In this document: positions 16,340 through 24,979 of the stretch, one piece after another
Layout of the letters: each line of letters begins with the position of its first letter
How positions within the stretch are numbered: position 1 is the stretch's first letter
DNA from: Devosia enhydra
GTDB taxonomy: Bacteria > Pseudomonadota > Alphaproteobacteria > Rhizobiales > Devosiaceae
Direction: 5' to 3'
Assembly (NCBI RefSeq): GCF_900119845.1
Contig: NZ_FPKU01000001.1
Location: 62,001-126,000, forward strand
DNA length: 64,000 nucleotides
Notes under the pieces: generated by a model
Seen by the model: only the letters and a program-made list of their open reading frames with translations
Told to the model about the DNA's origin: nothing
Databases searched by the model: none
Translations under genes and position numbers: made by a program

Positions 16340-17578
16340 ATGCGCTTCAGGAAATTTGCCCTTCTCGCCACCACGGCCGCAGTGCTCGTGGGCGCCGGCT
16401 CGGTGCGTGCGGAGGACGTGGAAGTTCTGCACTATTATACGTCGGGCGGTGAATCGCGCGCCGTCAACGTGCTCAAGGAAGACCTCGAGAAGATCGGCCA
16501 CACCTGGGTCGATTCCGCCATTGCCGGCGGCGGCGGCGCCAATGCCATGACCGTGCTCAAGACCCGCGTCATCTCCGGCAACCCGCCCAAGGCGGTGCAG
16601 ATGCGCGGCCCCGCCATCCAGGACTGGGCCTCGCAGGACGCGCTGGTCCCCCTCGACGCCGTGTCGGGCGATTGGGACAATCTGCTGCCCCCCGCCATTG
16701 CCGAAGTGCTCAAGTATGACGGCCATTATTATGGCGTGGTGAACTGGGTCCACCGCGTCAACTGGATGTACATCAACAAGCCGATGCTCGACGAAGTCGG
16801 CGGCACCGTGCCCACCACCTGGGACGAATTCTTCGCCGTCGCCGACAAGATGAAGGCCGCCGGCCATACGGCCATCGCCCATGGCGGCACGCCCTATCAC
16901 GACGCCGTCTATTTCGAAGGCATCGTGCAGTCGATGGGCGTGGATTTCTACCGCAAGGCCATCCTCGAGGGTGATGCCGAAGCGCTGAACTCCCCGACCA
17001 TGGTTCAGGTCTTCGACATCCTGCGCAAGTCGACCGAATATTTCGACGACGCCACGCAGGGCCGTCCGTGGAACCTCGCTGCCGCGATGGTGATCGAGGG
17101 GCAGGCGGGCTTCCTGTTCATGGGTGACTGGGCCAAGGGCGAATTCAGCGCCGCCGGCAAGGTGCCGGGCGTCGACTATATCTGCGCGGTGCGCCCGGGC
17201 AATGAAGGCATCTTCACCTTCATCGCCGACGGCTTCGTGTTCTTCAAGCAGAATGGCGGGGAGGCCACCGAAGGCCAGCTCGAACTCGCCAGCCTGATCG
17301 CGAGCCCGGACTTCCAGCTGCGCGGCGCGCAGTTCAAGGGCGCCATCCCCGCGCTCAACACCGTGCCGGTGGATTCCTTCGACGACTGCTCCAAGAAGGC
17401 CGCCGCCGACCTGCAGTCGACCGCAGCCAGCGGCGGGCTCGTTCCCTCGCAGAACCAGGGCACGACCGAAGCCGTGCTCGGCGCCATCCGCGACGTGGTG
17501 ACCAACTTCATCAACTCCGACCAGGATTCGGCCAGCGCCGCTGCCGATCTCGCCGCTGCCGTGCAGGCCGCGAAGTAA
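16340..17578 (+). CDS. sugar ABC transporter substrate-binding protein (family 1)
   Basis: A 412-residue periplasmic binding protein for an oligosaccharide or monosaccharide. The signal peptide MRFRKFALLATTAAVLVGAGSVRAED is followed by VEVLHYYTSGGE, where family-1 proteins have the WW/HW.G start, and by the NKPMLDEVGGTVPTTWDEF hinge motif. The ATG at 16340 is set by GGGAGGA at 16330-16336, not the upstream in-frame ATG. It heads an operon with two permeases and an ATPase. A hairpin after its stop probably raises its level relative to downstream genes. Two LacI-type operators precede it. Confidence 0.93.
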   Translation: MRFRKFALLATTAAVLVGAGSVRAEDVEVLHYYTSGGESRAVNVLKEDLEKIGHTWVDSAIAGGGGANAMTVLKTRVISGNPPKAVQMRGPAIQDWASQDALVPLDAVSGDWDNLLPPAIAEVLKYDGHYYGVVNWVHRVNWMYINKPMLDEVGGTVPTTWDEFFAVADKMKAAGHTAIAHGGTPYHDAVYFEGIVQSMGVDFYRKAILEGDAEALNSPTMVQVFDILRKSTEYFDDATQGRPWNLAAAMVIEGQAGFLFMGDWAKGEFSAAGKVPGVDYICAVRPGNEGIFTFIADGFVFFKQNGGEATEGQLELASLIASPDFQLRGAQFKGAIPALNTVPVDSFDDCSKKAAADLQSTAASGGLVPSQNQGTTEAVLGAIRDVVTNFINSDQDSASAAADLAAAVQAAK

Positions 17579-17591
17579 GCTTGGAAACCGC

Positions 17592-17616
17592 GGCGCGGGG
17601 GCTGTTCTCCCGCGCC
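17592..17616 (+). terminator. hairpin after binding-protein gene (attenuator/stabiliser)
   Basis: GGCGCGGG pairs with CCCGCGCC over a 9-nt loop, 14 nt after the stop, without a full T-run. Such intercistronic hairpins commonly stabilise the binding-protein mRNA and reduce read-through into the permease genes. Confidence 0.65.
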
Positions 17617-17734
17617 AGTTTCTGGTCGATCGCACAGGTCGCGGGCCGTATCTCCGGTCCGCGGCCATTCCGGCGCCTCCTGCGGGCAGGGTCTTGCAGG
17701 CAGGGTGTGGCCGGCACTCTCATGGAGCGAACTG

Positions 17735-18673
17735 GTGGCTGACACGATCCCCGCCGATGCGGGTCTGCGCAAGGGGCTCGCCCGGCCTTCGCGCGCTTCT
17801 GTTTGGGCCGATAAATGGATCCCGCTGGTGGTGCTCTCGCCCAGCGTGGTGATCAGCCTCATCTTCGTCTATGGGTTCCTCGCCGCCACGGCGGTGCTCT
17901 CGTTCACCAACTCCACCCTGATGCCGCGCTATGTCGGGGCCGGCTTCCAGCGCTATATCGACCTGTTCTCCAATTCGGTGTGGTGGACCTCGGTCGCCAA
18001 CCTGTTCTGGTTCAGCGTGCCGTTCATCGTGCTGAGCCTGGGGCTGGGGCTGCTGCTCGCCATCCTGATGGACCAGCGCATCAGGGCCGAAGGCGCGCTG
18101 CGGGCCATTTATCTTTATCCGCTGGCGCTCTCGCAGATCGTGGCCGGTACGGCCTGGCAGTGGCTGTTCAACCCCGAATACGGCATCCAGAACACCGTGC
18201 GGGCGCTCGGGTTCACGAGCTTTGAATTCAACTGGCTCAACGATTCCCGCATGGCCATGGCCTGCGTGGTGATCGCGGCGGTGTGGCAGTGCACCGGGTT
18301 CGTCGCGGCGCTCTTTCTCGCCGGCCTGCGGGGGGTGGACGAAGAGGTGATCAAGGCCGGCATGGTCGATGGCGCCTCGATGCCGGTGATCTATCGCCGC
18401 ATCGTGCTGCCGGCGATGTGGCCGGTGTTCTTCTCGGTTCTGCTGCTTTTGACCCACCAGGCGATCAAGACCTTCGACCTCGTAGTGGCGATGACGGCGG
18501 GCGGGCCCGGCACCTCCACCTGGCTGCCCTCCTACTTCATGTACAATTTCTCCTTCGAGCGCGGCCGCATGGGCGTGGGCGCGGCCTCGGCGGTGATGAT
18601 CCTCGTGATGGTCGTCGCCATCCTCATCCCCATGATGTATCTCGAGAAGCGGGCCCAGAAAAATGCGTCCTGA
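17735..18673 (+). CDS. sugar ABC transporter permease (MalF-like)
   Basis: A 312-residue inner-membrane subunit with six predicted helices. The EAA loop reads IKAGMVDGASMPVIYRRIVLP, which docks onto the ATPase. I chose GTG 17735 (MADTIPAD...) because GGAG at 17724-17727 is well spaced; an earlier in-frame GTG at 17705 has no ribosome site. It pairs with the next permease, which overlaps it by 11 nt. Confidence 0.9.
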   Translation: MADTIPADAGLRKGLARPSRASVWADKWIPLVVLSPSVVISLIFVYGFLAATAVLSFTNSTLMPRYVGAGFQRYIDLFSNSVWWTSVANLFWFSVPFIVLSLGLGLLLAILMDQRIRAEGALRAIYLYPLALSQIVAGTAWQWLFNPEYGIQNTVRALGFTSFEFNWLNDSRMAMACVVIAAVWQCTGFVAALFLAGLRGVDEEVIKAGMVDGASMPVIYRRIVLPAMWPVFFSVLLLLTHQAIKTFDLVVAMTAGGPGTSTWLPSYFMYNFSFERGRMGVGAASAVMILVMVVAILIPMMYLEKRAQKNAS

Positions 18674-19520
18674 CAAGCTCGTCGCCCGGATCGCGATCTA
18701 TGCCGTGCTCGGCTTTTTCGCGCTCATCTTCCTCGCCCCGCTCTATGTGGTGCTGGTGACATCGCTGAAGACGCTGCCCGAATTGCGCGTCGGCACCATG
18801 CTCGCCCTGCCGCAGGGGCTCAATTTCGATGCCTGGGGCAAGGCGTGGAGTTCGGCCTGCACGGGCGCAGCCTGCAACGGCCTCCAGCCCTTCTTCATGA
18901 ACTCGGTCTATATCGTCATCCCCTCGGTGATCATCTCCTCGATGATCGGCTCGATAAACGGCTACGCGCTGGCGCAATGGCGGTTTCCGGGCTCGGAGAT
19001 CATCTTCACCGGGCTGTTGTTCGGGTTCTTCATCCCGTTCCAGGCGATCCTTCTGCCGGCGGCGCAGTTCCTGGGGATGCTCAAACTCGCAAATACCATC
19101 CCCGGGCTGATCATCATCCAGACCGTCTATGGCATCGCCTTCTGCACCATGCTGTTCCGCAACTATTACGTTGCCATGCCGCTCGAGCTGGTGAAGGCGG
19201 CGCGGGTGGACGGGGCCGGGTTCTTCCGCATCTTCTGGCGCATCTTCCTGCCGATCTCGCTGCCGATCTTCACCGTCTGCGTGATCTGGCAGTTCACCCA
19301 TATCTGGAACGACTTCCTGTTCGGTGTGGTGTTCTCGGGCCCGGAATCGCGGCCGATCACGGTGGGGCTCAACAACCTCGTCAACACCTCCGAGGGCGTG
19401 AAGGAATACAATGTCGATACCGCCGCTGCCCTCATCACCGCGCTGCCGACCCTGATCGTCTACATCATCGGCGGACGCTACTTCATTCGCGGCCTCACCG
19501 CCGGCGCCGTGAAGGGCTAG
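18663..19520 (+). CDS. sugar ABC transporter permease (MalG-like)
   Basis: A 285-residue partner permease with six predicted helices. The EAA loop is LVKAARVDGAGFFRIFWRIFLP. The start lies inside the last codons of the upstream permease (11-nt overlap), giving coupled, equimolar synthesis. The C-terminus GRYFIRGLTAGAVKG is the usual MalG-type end. Confidence 0.92.
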   Translation: MRPDKLVARIAIYAVLGFFALIFLAPLYVVLVTSLKTLPELRVGTMLALPQGLNFDAWGKAWSSACTGAACNGLQPFFMNSVYIVIPSVIISSMIGSINGYALAQWRFPGSEIIFTGLLFGFFIPFQAILLPAAQFLGMLKLANTIPGLIIIQTVYGIAFCTMLFRNYYVAMPLELVKAARVDGAGFFRIFWRIFLPISLPIFTVCVIWQFTHIWNDFLFGVVFSGPESRPITVGLNNLVNTSEGVKEYNVDTAAALITALPTLIVYIIGGRYFIRGLTAGAVKG

Positions 19521-19591
19521 GGCGCACGCCCAAGCCCCGCCGCGCCCAACCAACGCAGTTGGCAGCCACAAGACTGCCCGAGGACAAGAGC

Positions 19592-20704
19592 ATGACCGGT
19601 CTTTCCATCCGCAACGTCCACAAGAGCTATGGCAACGTGCCGGTGCTCAAGGGCATCAACATCGATGTCGCCGAGGGCGAGTTCCTCATTCTGGTGGGCA
19701 GCTCGGGTTGCGGCAAATCCACCCTGCTCAACATGATCGCCGGGCTCGAAACCATCACCCAGGGCGAGATCGCCATCGGGGGGCGGGTGGTCAACGACCT
19801 GCCGCCCAAGAGCCGCGACATCGCCATGGTGTTCCAGTCCTACGCGCTCTATCCCTCGATGACGGTGCGCGAGAACATTTCCTTCGGGCTCGAGATCCGC
19901 AAGGTCGCCCCCGAGGAGCGCAAGCGGATCGTCGAGGCGGTGGCGGAATCGCTCCAGATATCGCACCTGCTCGATCGCAAGCCGCGCCAGCTTTCGGGCG
20001 GCCAGCGGCAGCGCGTGGCGATGGGCCGGGCGCTGGCGCGCGATCCGACGCTCTTTTTGTTCGATGAGCCCCTGAGCAATCTCGATGCGCAGCTGCGCAT
20101 CGAAATGCGTTCGGAAATCAAGATGATGCACAAGCGCACCGGCAAGACGGTGTGCTACGTCACCCACGATCAGGTCGAGGCGATGACGCTAGGCGACCGC
20201 ATCGCGGTGATGAAGGATGGCGTGGTGCAGCAGCTGGGGCGGCCCCAGGAAATCTATGACGCGCCCGCCAACATGTATGTTGCGGGCTTCATCGGCGCGC
20301 CGCCGATGAACTTCATTCCCGGCACGCTCGAGGGCGAGGGCTCGGGGCTGGTGATGAGCATCGATACGGGCGCCGAACGCCGCCGCCTCGCCCTGCCGTT
20401 CCGCCCCGCCGACGTCAAGGCGCGTCCGGGCCAGAAGGTGGTGCTGGGCTTGCGGCCCGAGCGCATCACGGCGGCCGGCGCTTCAACCAGCGATCCGCTC
20501 AAGGTGCGGGTGGACATGACCGAGCCCACCGGGCCCGATACGCTGATCTACGCAACGCTCAACGGCAAGCGCACGCTCTGCCGCGTCCAGCCCTTCGCGG
20601 CGCCCAAGGCCGGCGAAGCCATCGCGCTCGATTTCGACCTGTCGCGAGCGCTGCTGTTCGATCCCGAAAGCGGCGCGCGGCTCGATGGGGGGCTCGCGGG
20701 CTGA
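19592..20704 (+). CDS. sugar ABC transporter ATP-binding protein (MalK/UgpC type)
   Basis: A 370-residue ATPase. Walker A GSSGCGKST is at residues 36-44, followed by the Q-loop FQSYALYPSMTV, signature LSGGQRQRVAMGRA, Walker B LFLFDEPLSNLD and the H-loop YVTHDQ. The C-terminal ~130 residues form a TOBE/MOI-type regulatory domain (VLGLRPERI, DTLIYATLNG). The ATG at 19592 is chosen for homology; a frame running through the upstream permease gene is a shadow. It energises the two preceding permeases. Confidence 0.93.
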   Translation: MTGLSIRNVHKSYGNVPVLKGINIDVAEGEFLILVGSSGCGKSTLLNMIAGLETITQGEIAIGGRVVNDLPPKSRDIAMVFQSYALYPSMTVRENISFGLEIRKVAPEERKRIVEAVAESLQISHLLDRKPRQLSGGQRQRVAMGRALARDPTLFLFDEPLSNLDAQLRIEMRSEIKMMHKRTGKTVCYVTHDQVEAMTLGDRIAVMKDGVVQQLGRPQEIYDAPANMYVAGFIGAPPMNFIPGTLEGEGSGLVMSIDTGAERRRLALPFRPADVKARPGQKVVLGLRPERITAAGASTSDPLKVRVDMTEPTGPDTLIYATLNGKRTLCRVQPFAAPKAGEAIALDFDLSRALLFDPESGARLDGGLAG

Positions 20705-20922
20705 GGCCAGGGTGGGGCTGGCGGGGGGCATTCGCTGTCTTCGCGGGAATCCCCTCGGTTGCCCCTGCCGGGGCCTGCGTTTGCGAAGTGCTTGCGGGGG
20801 AAACTGGATTCCTGCTGGCGCAGGAATCACGCCGTAGGTGGGTGAGATAGCGGCTCCTTCTGGCCCTCTTCATACGGGGAGGGACTGGGCGAGGGGGGCC
20901 AGCGATCTTGCGTGGGGCAAGG

Positions 20923-20973
20923 CCCCCTCACCCGGCGCTGCGCGCCGACCTCTCCCCAAGGGAGAGGTGAAGG
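20923..20973. repeat. REP-like palindromic repeat, type B
   Basis: CCCCCTCACCCGGCGCTG, the self-complementary GGCGCTGCGCGCC core, then CCTCTCCCCAAGGGAGAGG and GTGAAGG. It resembles units within the 171-bp tandem array. The gap 20705-21301 contains only this and three type A copies. Confidence 0.65.
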
Positions 20974-21067
20974 AGGCTCCGCTGAGGATAAGGCATTGAC
21001 GCCGTGGGTGGGCGGAGGCTTTCCCTAGGGATCAGCACTGCGAGGCAGGCCAGATGCCATGAGAGGT

Positions 21068-21110
21068 CCTCACCCTGAGGAGCCCCGAAGGGGCGTCTCG
21101 AAGGGCGAGG
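21068..21110. repeat. REP-like palindromic repeat, type A, copy 5
   Basis: CCTCACCCTGAGGAGCCCC, GAAGGGGCG, then TCTCGAAGGGCGAGG: the inverted form of the 7687 and 11715 elements, with the GCCCCGAAGGGGC inner hairpin intact. Confidence 0.8.
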
Positions 21111-21132
21111 GCCGCTTGCACGCTGCGGCCCG

Positions 21133-21164
21133 CCCTCGTGCTTCGAGACGCGCCTTTGGCGAGC
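21133..21164. repeat. REP-like palindromic repeat, type A, truncated copy 6
   Basis: CCCTCGTGCTTCGAGACGCG followed by CCTTTGGCGAGC; the right arm is missing. It is close to copy 5 in opposite orientation, so the two form a larger inverted pair. Confidence 0.6.
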
Positions 21165-21219
21165 CGTCCGCGCATAGCGCTCATGGCCTTGCTGCGCTCC
21201 GTTTGCCGCCAACGGCCCG

Positions 21220-21264
21220 CCCTCATGCTTCGAGACGCCCCTACGGGGCTCCTCAGCATGAGGG
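21220..21264. repeat. REP-like palindromic repeat, type A, copy 7
   Basis: CCCTCATGCTTCGAGACGCC, inner CCCCTACGGGG hairpin, then CTCCTCAGCATGAGGG. The outer arms CCCTCATGCT / AGCATGAGGG are perfectly complementary over 10 bp. It ends 38 bp before the stop of the LacI gene. Confidence 0.8.
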
Positions 21265-21301
21265 CTTGTTTCGATCCGGGCCCGCGATGGCGATCGGCCC
21301 C

Positions 21302-22384
21302 TTAAATCTCAGCCCTGGGGGCGGCGGTGGAGCCGCGGATGATCAGTTCGGCGTCGATCCGCTCGGGCAGGGTGACGTCGTGGCCTTCGAGATAGTCGAC
21401 GACGTAGCGGCCGAGCTTTTCGCCGATGGTGCGGGCCGGGATGTGGATGGTGGTCAGCGGGGGATCGAGATGTTCGGCGAGGTCGACATCGTCGAACCCC
21501 ACGATGCTGAACTCCTCGGGGACGGAGTGGCCGGAGCGGCGCGTCTCGATGAGGGCGCCGGAGGCGAGATAATCGTTGGCGCAGATGACGGCGGTGGGGC
21601 GGGGGCTGGTTTCGAGCAGCGCCCGCATGCCCTTGCGCCCCGATCCGATGGTCCAGTCGGGCACCGAGACGAAATGCTGCGGCCTCACCGCAATGCCGGC
21701 CTGCGAGAGTGTGTAGGAAATGCCCTCGATGCGCTGGCGGATGCGATCATTGCCCTCGAAGGGGCGGGTGATGACGGCGAAATCGCGATGCCCCAGATCG
21801 ATGAGATGCTGGGTGAGCTTGCTCATTTCGACGAAATTGTCGAAGCCGATGCAGTTGGGTCGGCCGTAGCGGCCCGAGGTGTAGGCGATGACGGTGAAGA
21901 TGCCCTGCTCGTCGAGCATGGAAAAAAGCTCGGGCGGATGATCCTCGCCCATCATGATCATGCACTCCACCCCCTGCTGGATCATCTTGGAGACCTGCGA
22001 CACCGTGCGCTCGGCATGGTGATAGGGGCGGCCCAGGAGCAGCGTGTATCCCGAATCGCCAAGCGTGCTTTGGAGCGATTCCAGCATGGCGGCGATGGTC
22101 TGGTGACCGAGCGTGGGAATGAGCGCGCCGACGGTGCGGGTGCGGAGCGTGGCGAGCGCCTGGGCGGCGCCATGGGGGATCCAGCCCAGCTGCTTGATGG
22201 CCGCATGCACCTTTTCACGGGTGCGGGCCGAGACGGTGTCGGGCGCGTTGAGAACGCGCGAGGCGGTGGCGGTCGAGACATCGGCGGCGCGCGCCACATC
22301 CTCGAGCTTCACCCGGCTGGGCGAAGATCGCCGGCTGCGCTTCTGCCTTGTCTTGTCGGTCGGCTCCACGCAAATGCCTTTCAT
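21302..22384 (-). CDS. LacI-family transcriptional regulator (candidate regulator of the lar/sugar-acid regulon)
   Basis: A 360-residue repressor. The N-terminal HTH (residues ~25-50: VKLEDVARAADVSTATASRVLN) and hinge helix (ALATLRTRTVGALIP) are standard, and the C-terminal periplasmic-binding-like domain has CANDYLASGA and SIVGFDDVDLAE. The hinge sequence is of the type that binds a central CG step, matching the TGNAANCGNTTNCA sites seen at 14092, 16207, 16284, 23127 and 23184. ATG 22384 is preferred; a GTG lies one codon earlier. The gene follows larB on the same strand. Confidence 0.9.
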   Translation of the reverse strand: MKGICVEPTDKTRQKRSRRSSPSRVKLEDVARAADVSTATASRVLNAPDTVSARTREKVHAAIKQLGWIPHGAAQALATLRTRTVGALIPTLGHQTIAAMLESLQSTLGDSGYTLLLGRPYHHAERTVSQVSKMIQQGVECMIMMGEDHPPELFSMLDEQGIFTVIAYTSGRYGRPNCIGFDNFVEMSKLTQHLIDLGHRDFAVITRPFEGNDRIRQRIEGISYTLSQAGIAVRPQHFVSVPDWTIGSGRKGMRALLETSPRPTAVICANDYLASGALIETRRSGHSVPEEFSIVGFDDVDLAEHLDPPLTTIHIPARTIGEKLGRYVVDYLEGHDVTLPERIDAELIIRGSTAAPRAEI

Positions 22385-22437
22385 CACACTGCAGAGTTTG
22401 CAAAGATCGCCCGCCGGGCATCAGCACCCTAGCAAGT

Positions 22438-23097
22438 TCAGCCCTGGATGCGAAGCGCTTTCATCGCGGCGCAGGCGGCGCCGAAGCCATTGTCGATATT
22501 GACCGCGACGATGCCGGGCGCGCAGCTGGCAAGCGCCGAATGCAGCGCCACATGCCCGTCGCGGCTGACGCCATAGCCCACGGAGGTGGGCACGGCGATG
22601 ACGAGGCCGGGCACGAGACCGCCCAGGACTGAGAACAGCGCCCCCTCCATGCCGGCCACGGCGATGATGACGGAGTGGCTGCGGATGACCGCGATCTTCT
22701 CCATCAGGCGCCAGAGCCCGGCCACACCGACATCCTGAATGACCGGCGCCTGCCAGCCCGAAAAGGCGAGCGTGCGCGCGGCTTCAAGCGCCACGGGCGC
22801 GTCAGAGGTGCCAGCGGAGACGATGCAGATCGGGCTTTCCAGCCCGTTTGCGGGGGCGCTGCCGAGGATGGCGGTGCGGGAGACGGGATCGTAGTCGAGG
22901 GCGCCGGGTGCAGCGGCATTTAGGGCGGCGAACTGCGCCGCCGTCATGCGGGTAAAGAGCATGCGTTCGCCGCGCTCGAGTGTCTCGGAGAGGATGCGCG
23001 ACAGCGCTGCGACAGACTTGGTTTCGGCCAGCACGGCCTCGGGAATGCCGGTGCGCGCGCCGCGCCCCCAGTCTCCGGTAAAATCGTCCGACATCAT
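22438..23097 (-). CDS. larB: LarB, pyridinium-3,5-biscarboxylic acid mononucleotide synthase
   Basis: First enzyme of nickel-pincer nucleotide synthesis: it carboxylates and hydrolyses nicotinic acid adenine dinucleotide to P2CMN. The 219-residue protein has the LarB layout. The N-terminal TGIPEAVLAETKSV is followed by the PurE-like AIR-carboxylase domain with VSAGTSDAPVALEAA and VAGMEGALFSVLGG. The end GIVAVNIDNGFGAACAA is the LarB signature that separates it from PurE. It is divergent from the dehydratase-larA operon, sharing a 148-bp region with two LacI-type sites; larC and larE end that operon. Confidence 0.92.
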   Translation of the reverse strand: MMSDDFTGDWGRGARTGIPEAVLAETKSVAALSRILSETLERGERMLFTRMTAAQFAALNAAAPGALDYDPVSRTAILGSAPANGLESPICIVSAGTSDAPVALEAARTLAFSGWQAPVIQDVGVAGLWRLMEKIAVIRSHSVIIAVAGMEGALFSVLGGLVPGLVIAVPTSVGYGVSRDGHVALHSALASCAPGIVAVNIDNGFGAACAAMKALRIQG

Positions 23098-23126
23098 GTC
23101 TCCAAGGCTCGCCGCTGGCCTGTGGT

Positions 23127-23140
23127 TTTGAGCGCTTCCA
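23127..23140. promoter_or_regulatory. LacI-family operator-like site, larB side
   Basis: TTTGAGCGCTTCCA matches 8 of 10 fixed positions of TGNAANCGNTTNCA and lies 30 nt upstream of the larB start in the divergent region. Its centre is 57 bp from the site at 23184. Confidence 0.55.
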
Positions 23141-23183
23141 GCACCGCATTCAAGCCAAATCCATGCTCAGGCGCTGGACAAAA

Positions 23184-23197
23184 TGGAAGCGCTTACG
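23184..23197. promoter_or_regulatory. LacI-family operator-like site, dehydratase-larA operon side
   Basis: TGGAAGCGCTTACG matches 9 of 10 fixed positions of the LacI-family consensus and is nearly palindromic. It lies 48 nt upstream of the dehydratase start. With the 23127 site it could repress both divergent units. Confidence 0.7.
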
Positions 23198-23245
23198 TAA
23201 ACCGGTCGCTGCGCCGCCGTGGCGCCGGATTTTCGGGTTGCTGCC

Positions 23246-24970
23246 ATGTCATCGAGCCCCAAGGGGATGCGCAAGGGCCTTGCCAATTACGGCGATGCCG
23301 GGTTCTCGCTGTTTCTGCGCAAGGCCTTCATCAAGGCCATGGGCTATTCCGACGATGCGCTGGACCGGCCCATCATTGGCATCACCAACACCTATTCGGG
23401 CTATAATGCCTGCCATCGCAACGTTCCCGACATCATCGAGGCGATCAAGCGCGGCGTGATGCTGGCGGGCGGGCTGCCGATCGACTTTCCGACGATCTCG
23501 ATGCACGAGGCCTTCTCGCACCCCACCAGCATGTTCACGCGCAACCTGATGTCGATGGATGTCGAGGAAATGGTGCGCGCCCAGCCCATGGATGCGGTGG
23601 TGCTGATCGGGGGCTGCGACAAGACCGTGCCGGCCCTGCTGATGGGCGCGGCCAGCGCCGACGTGCCGGCGATCCTGACCGTGACCGGCCCGATGATCAC
23701 CGGCAGCCATCGCGGCGAGCGGCTCGGCGCCTGCACCGATTGCCGCAGGCTCTGGGGCCAGCATCGCGGCGGATCGATCGGCGAAGAAGAGATCGAGGAG
23801 ATCAGCGGCAAGCTGGCGCCGGGGCCGGGCACCTGCATGGTGATGGGCACGGCGAGCACCATGGCGCTCTGCGCCGAGGCGATGGGCATGATGTTGCCGG
23901 GTGGCGCGGCGATCCCCGCCGTGCATGCCGACAGGCTGCGCCATGCCGAGGCCACGGGCCGGCGTGCGGTGGAAATGGCGGCTGCCGAGACCGGCGTGCG
24001 CCCCACCGAGATCATGACAAAGGCCGCGATGCGCAATGCCATGCGCGTATTGCAGGCGGTGGGCGGTTCGACCAATGGCGTCGTGCACCTGGCGGCGATT
24101 GCCGGGCGACTGGGCTTTGACCTCGATATGGAGGATTTCGACCAGATGGGGCGCGAAACCCCGGTGCTGGTCGACCTCAAGCCGACGGGGCAGGGCTATA
24201 TGGAAGATCTGTTCAAGGCCGGCGGGCTCAATGCGGTCTTGCGCAACATTGCCCATCTGCTCGAGACCGACTGCGTGACGGTGAGCGGCCGCACGCTGGC
24301 CGAGGATATCGAAGCCGAGCCGATGTGGAAGCAGGATGTGGTGCGCCCGCTCGACAACCCCATCCATTCGGGCGGCGGCATCCGGCTGTTGCGCGGCAAC
24401 CTTGCGCCCAATGGCGCGATCATCAAGCAGGCCGCGGCAACCGCTTCGCTCTTGAAGCATCGCGGGCGGGCGGTGGTGTTCACTTCGCTCAAGGACCTCG
24501 CCGAACGGGTTGACAGCCCCGATCTCGATGTGAAAGCCGATGACGTTCTGGTGCTCCAGAATGCCGGGCCCAAGGGCGCGCCGGGCATGCCGGAATCGGG
24601 CTATCTGCCGATCCCCAAGAAGCTTGCGGCGCAGGGCATCAAGGACATGGTGCGGATTTCGGATGCGCGGATGAGCGGCACGGCCTTCGGCTCGATCGTG
24701 CTGCATGTGAGCCCCGAGGCCGCCGATGGCGGGCCGCTGGGGCTGGTGCGCGATGGCGACATGGTCGAGCTCGATGTCGAGGCGGGCCGGCTGCATCTCG
24801 ATGTCAGCGACGAGGAGCTCGCCGAGCGCCGAAAGGGCTGGGCGCCGCCCCCGCATGAGGATGTCGAGCGCGGCTACAAGCGGCTCTATTTCCAGCAGGT
24901 GCTGCAGGCCGAGCATGGCTGCGATTTCGACTTCCTGCGCAAGCACCCGCTCAACACCAAGTCGCTCTAG
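23246..24970 (+). CDS. IlvD/Edd family sugar-acid dehydratase
   Basis: A 574-residue Fe-S dehydratase that would convert an aldonate to its 2-keto-3-deoxy acid. The three cluster cysteines expected for the family are seen: Cys56 (YNACHRN), Cys124 (GGCDKT) and Cys163 (GACTDCRR). AVGGSTNGVVHL and SDARMSGTAFGSIVLHVSPE complete the signature. The pattern is closest to pentonate/hexonate dehydratases (arabinonate, xylonate) rather than IlvD proper, but I cannot fix the substrate. The start MSSSPKGMRKGLANYG is chosen over an upstream GTG. It heads the operon leading to larA, larC and larE. Confidence 0.9.
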   Translation: MSSSPKGMRKGLANYGDAGFSLFLRKAFIKAMGYSDDALDRPIIGITNTYSGYNACHRNVPDIIEAIKRGVMLAGGLPIDFPTISMHEAFSHPTSMFTRNLMSMDVEEMVRAQPMDAVVLIGGCDKTVPALLMGAASADVPAILTVTGPMITGSHRGERLGACTDCRRLWGQHRGGSIGEEEIEEISGKLAPGPGTCMVMGTASTMALCAEAMGMMLPGGAAIPAVHADRLRHAEATGRRAVEMAAAETGVRPTEIMTKAAMRNAMRVLQAVGGSTNGVVHLAAIAGRLGFDLDMEDFDQMGRETPVLVDLKPTGQGYMEDLFKAGGLNAVLRNIAHLLETDCVTVSGRTLAEDIEAEPMWKQDVVRPLDNPIHSGGGIRLLRGNLAPNGAIIKQAAATASLLKHRGRAVVFTSLKDLAERVDSPDLDVKADDVLVLQNAGPKGAPGMPESGYLPIPKKLAAQGIKDMVRISDARMSGTAFGSIVLHVSPEAADGGPLGLVRDGDMVELDVEAGRLHLDVSDEELAERRKGWAPPPHEDVERGYKRLYFQQVLQAEHGCDFDFLRKHPLNTKSL

Positions 24971-24979
24971 GAGGCCGGG

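Noticed and set aside
22450-22463. LacI-like motif GCGAAGCGCTTTCA upstream of the LacI gene
   Set aside because: It lies within the last codons of larB (Lys-Ala-Leu) and matches only 8 of 10 positions with both 5' bases wrong; probably coding coincidence, though autoregulation cannot be excluded.
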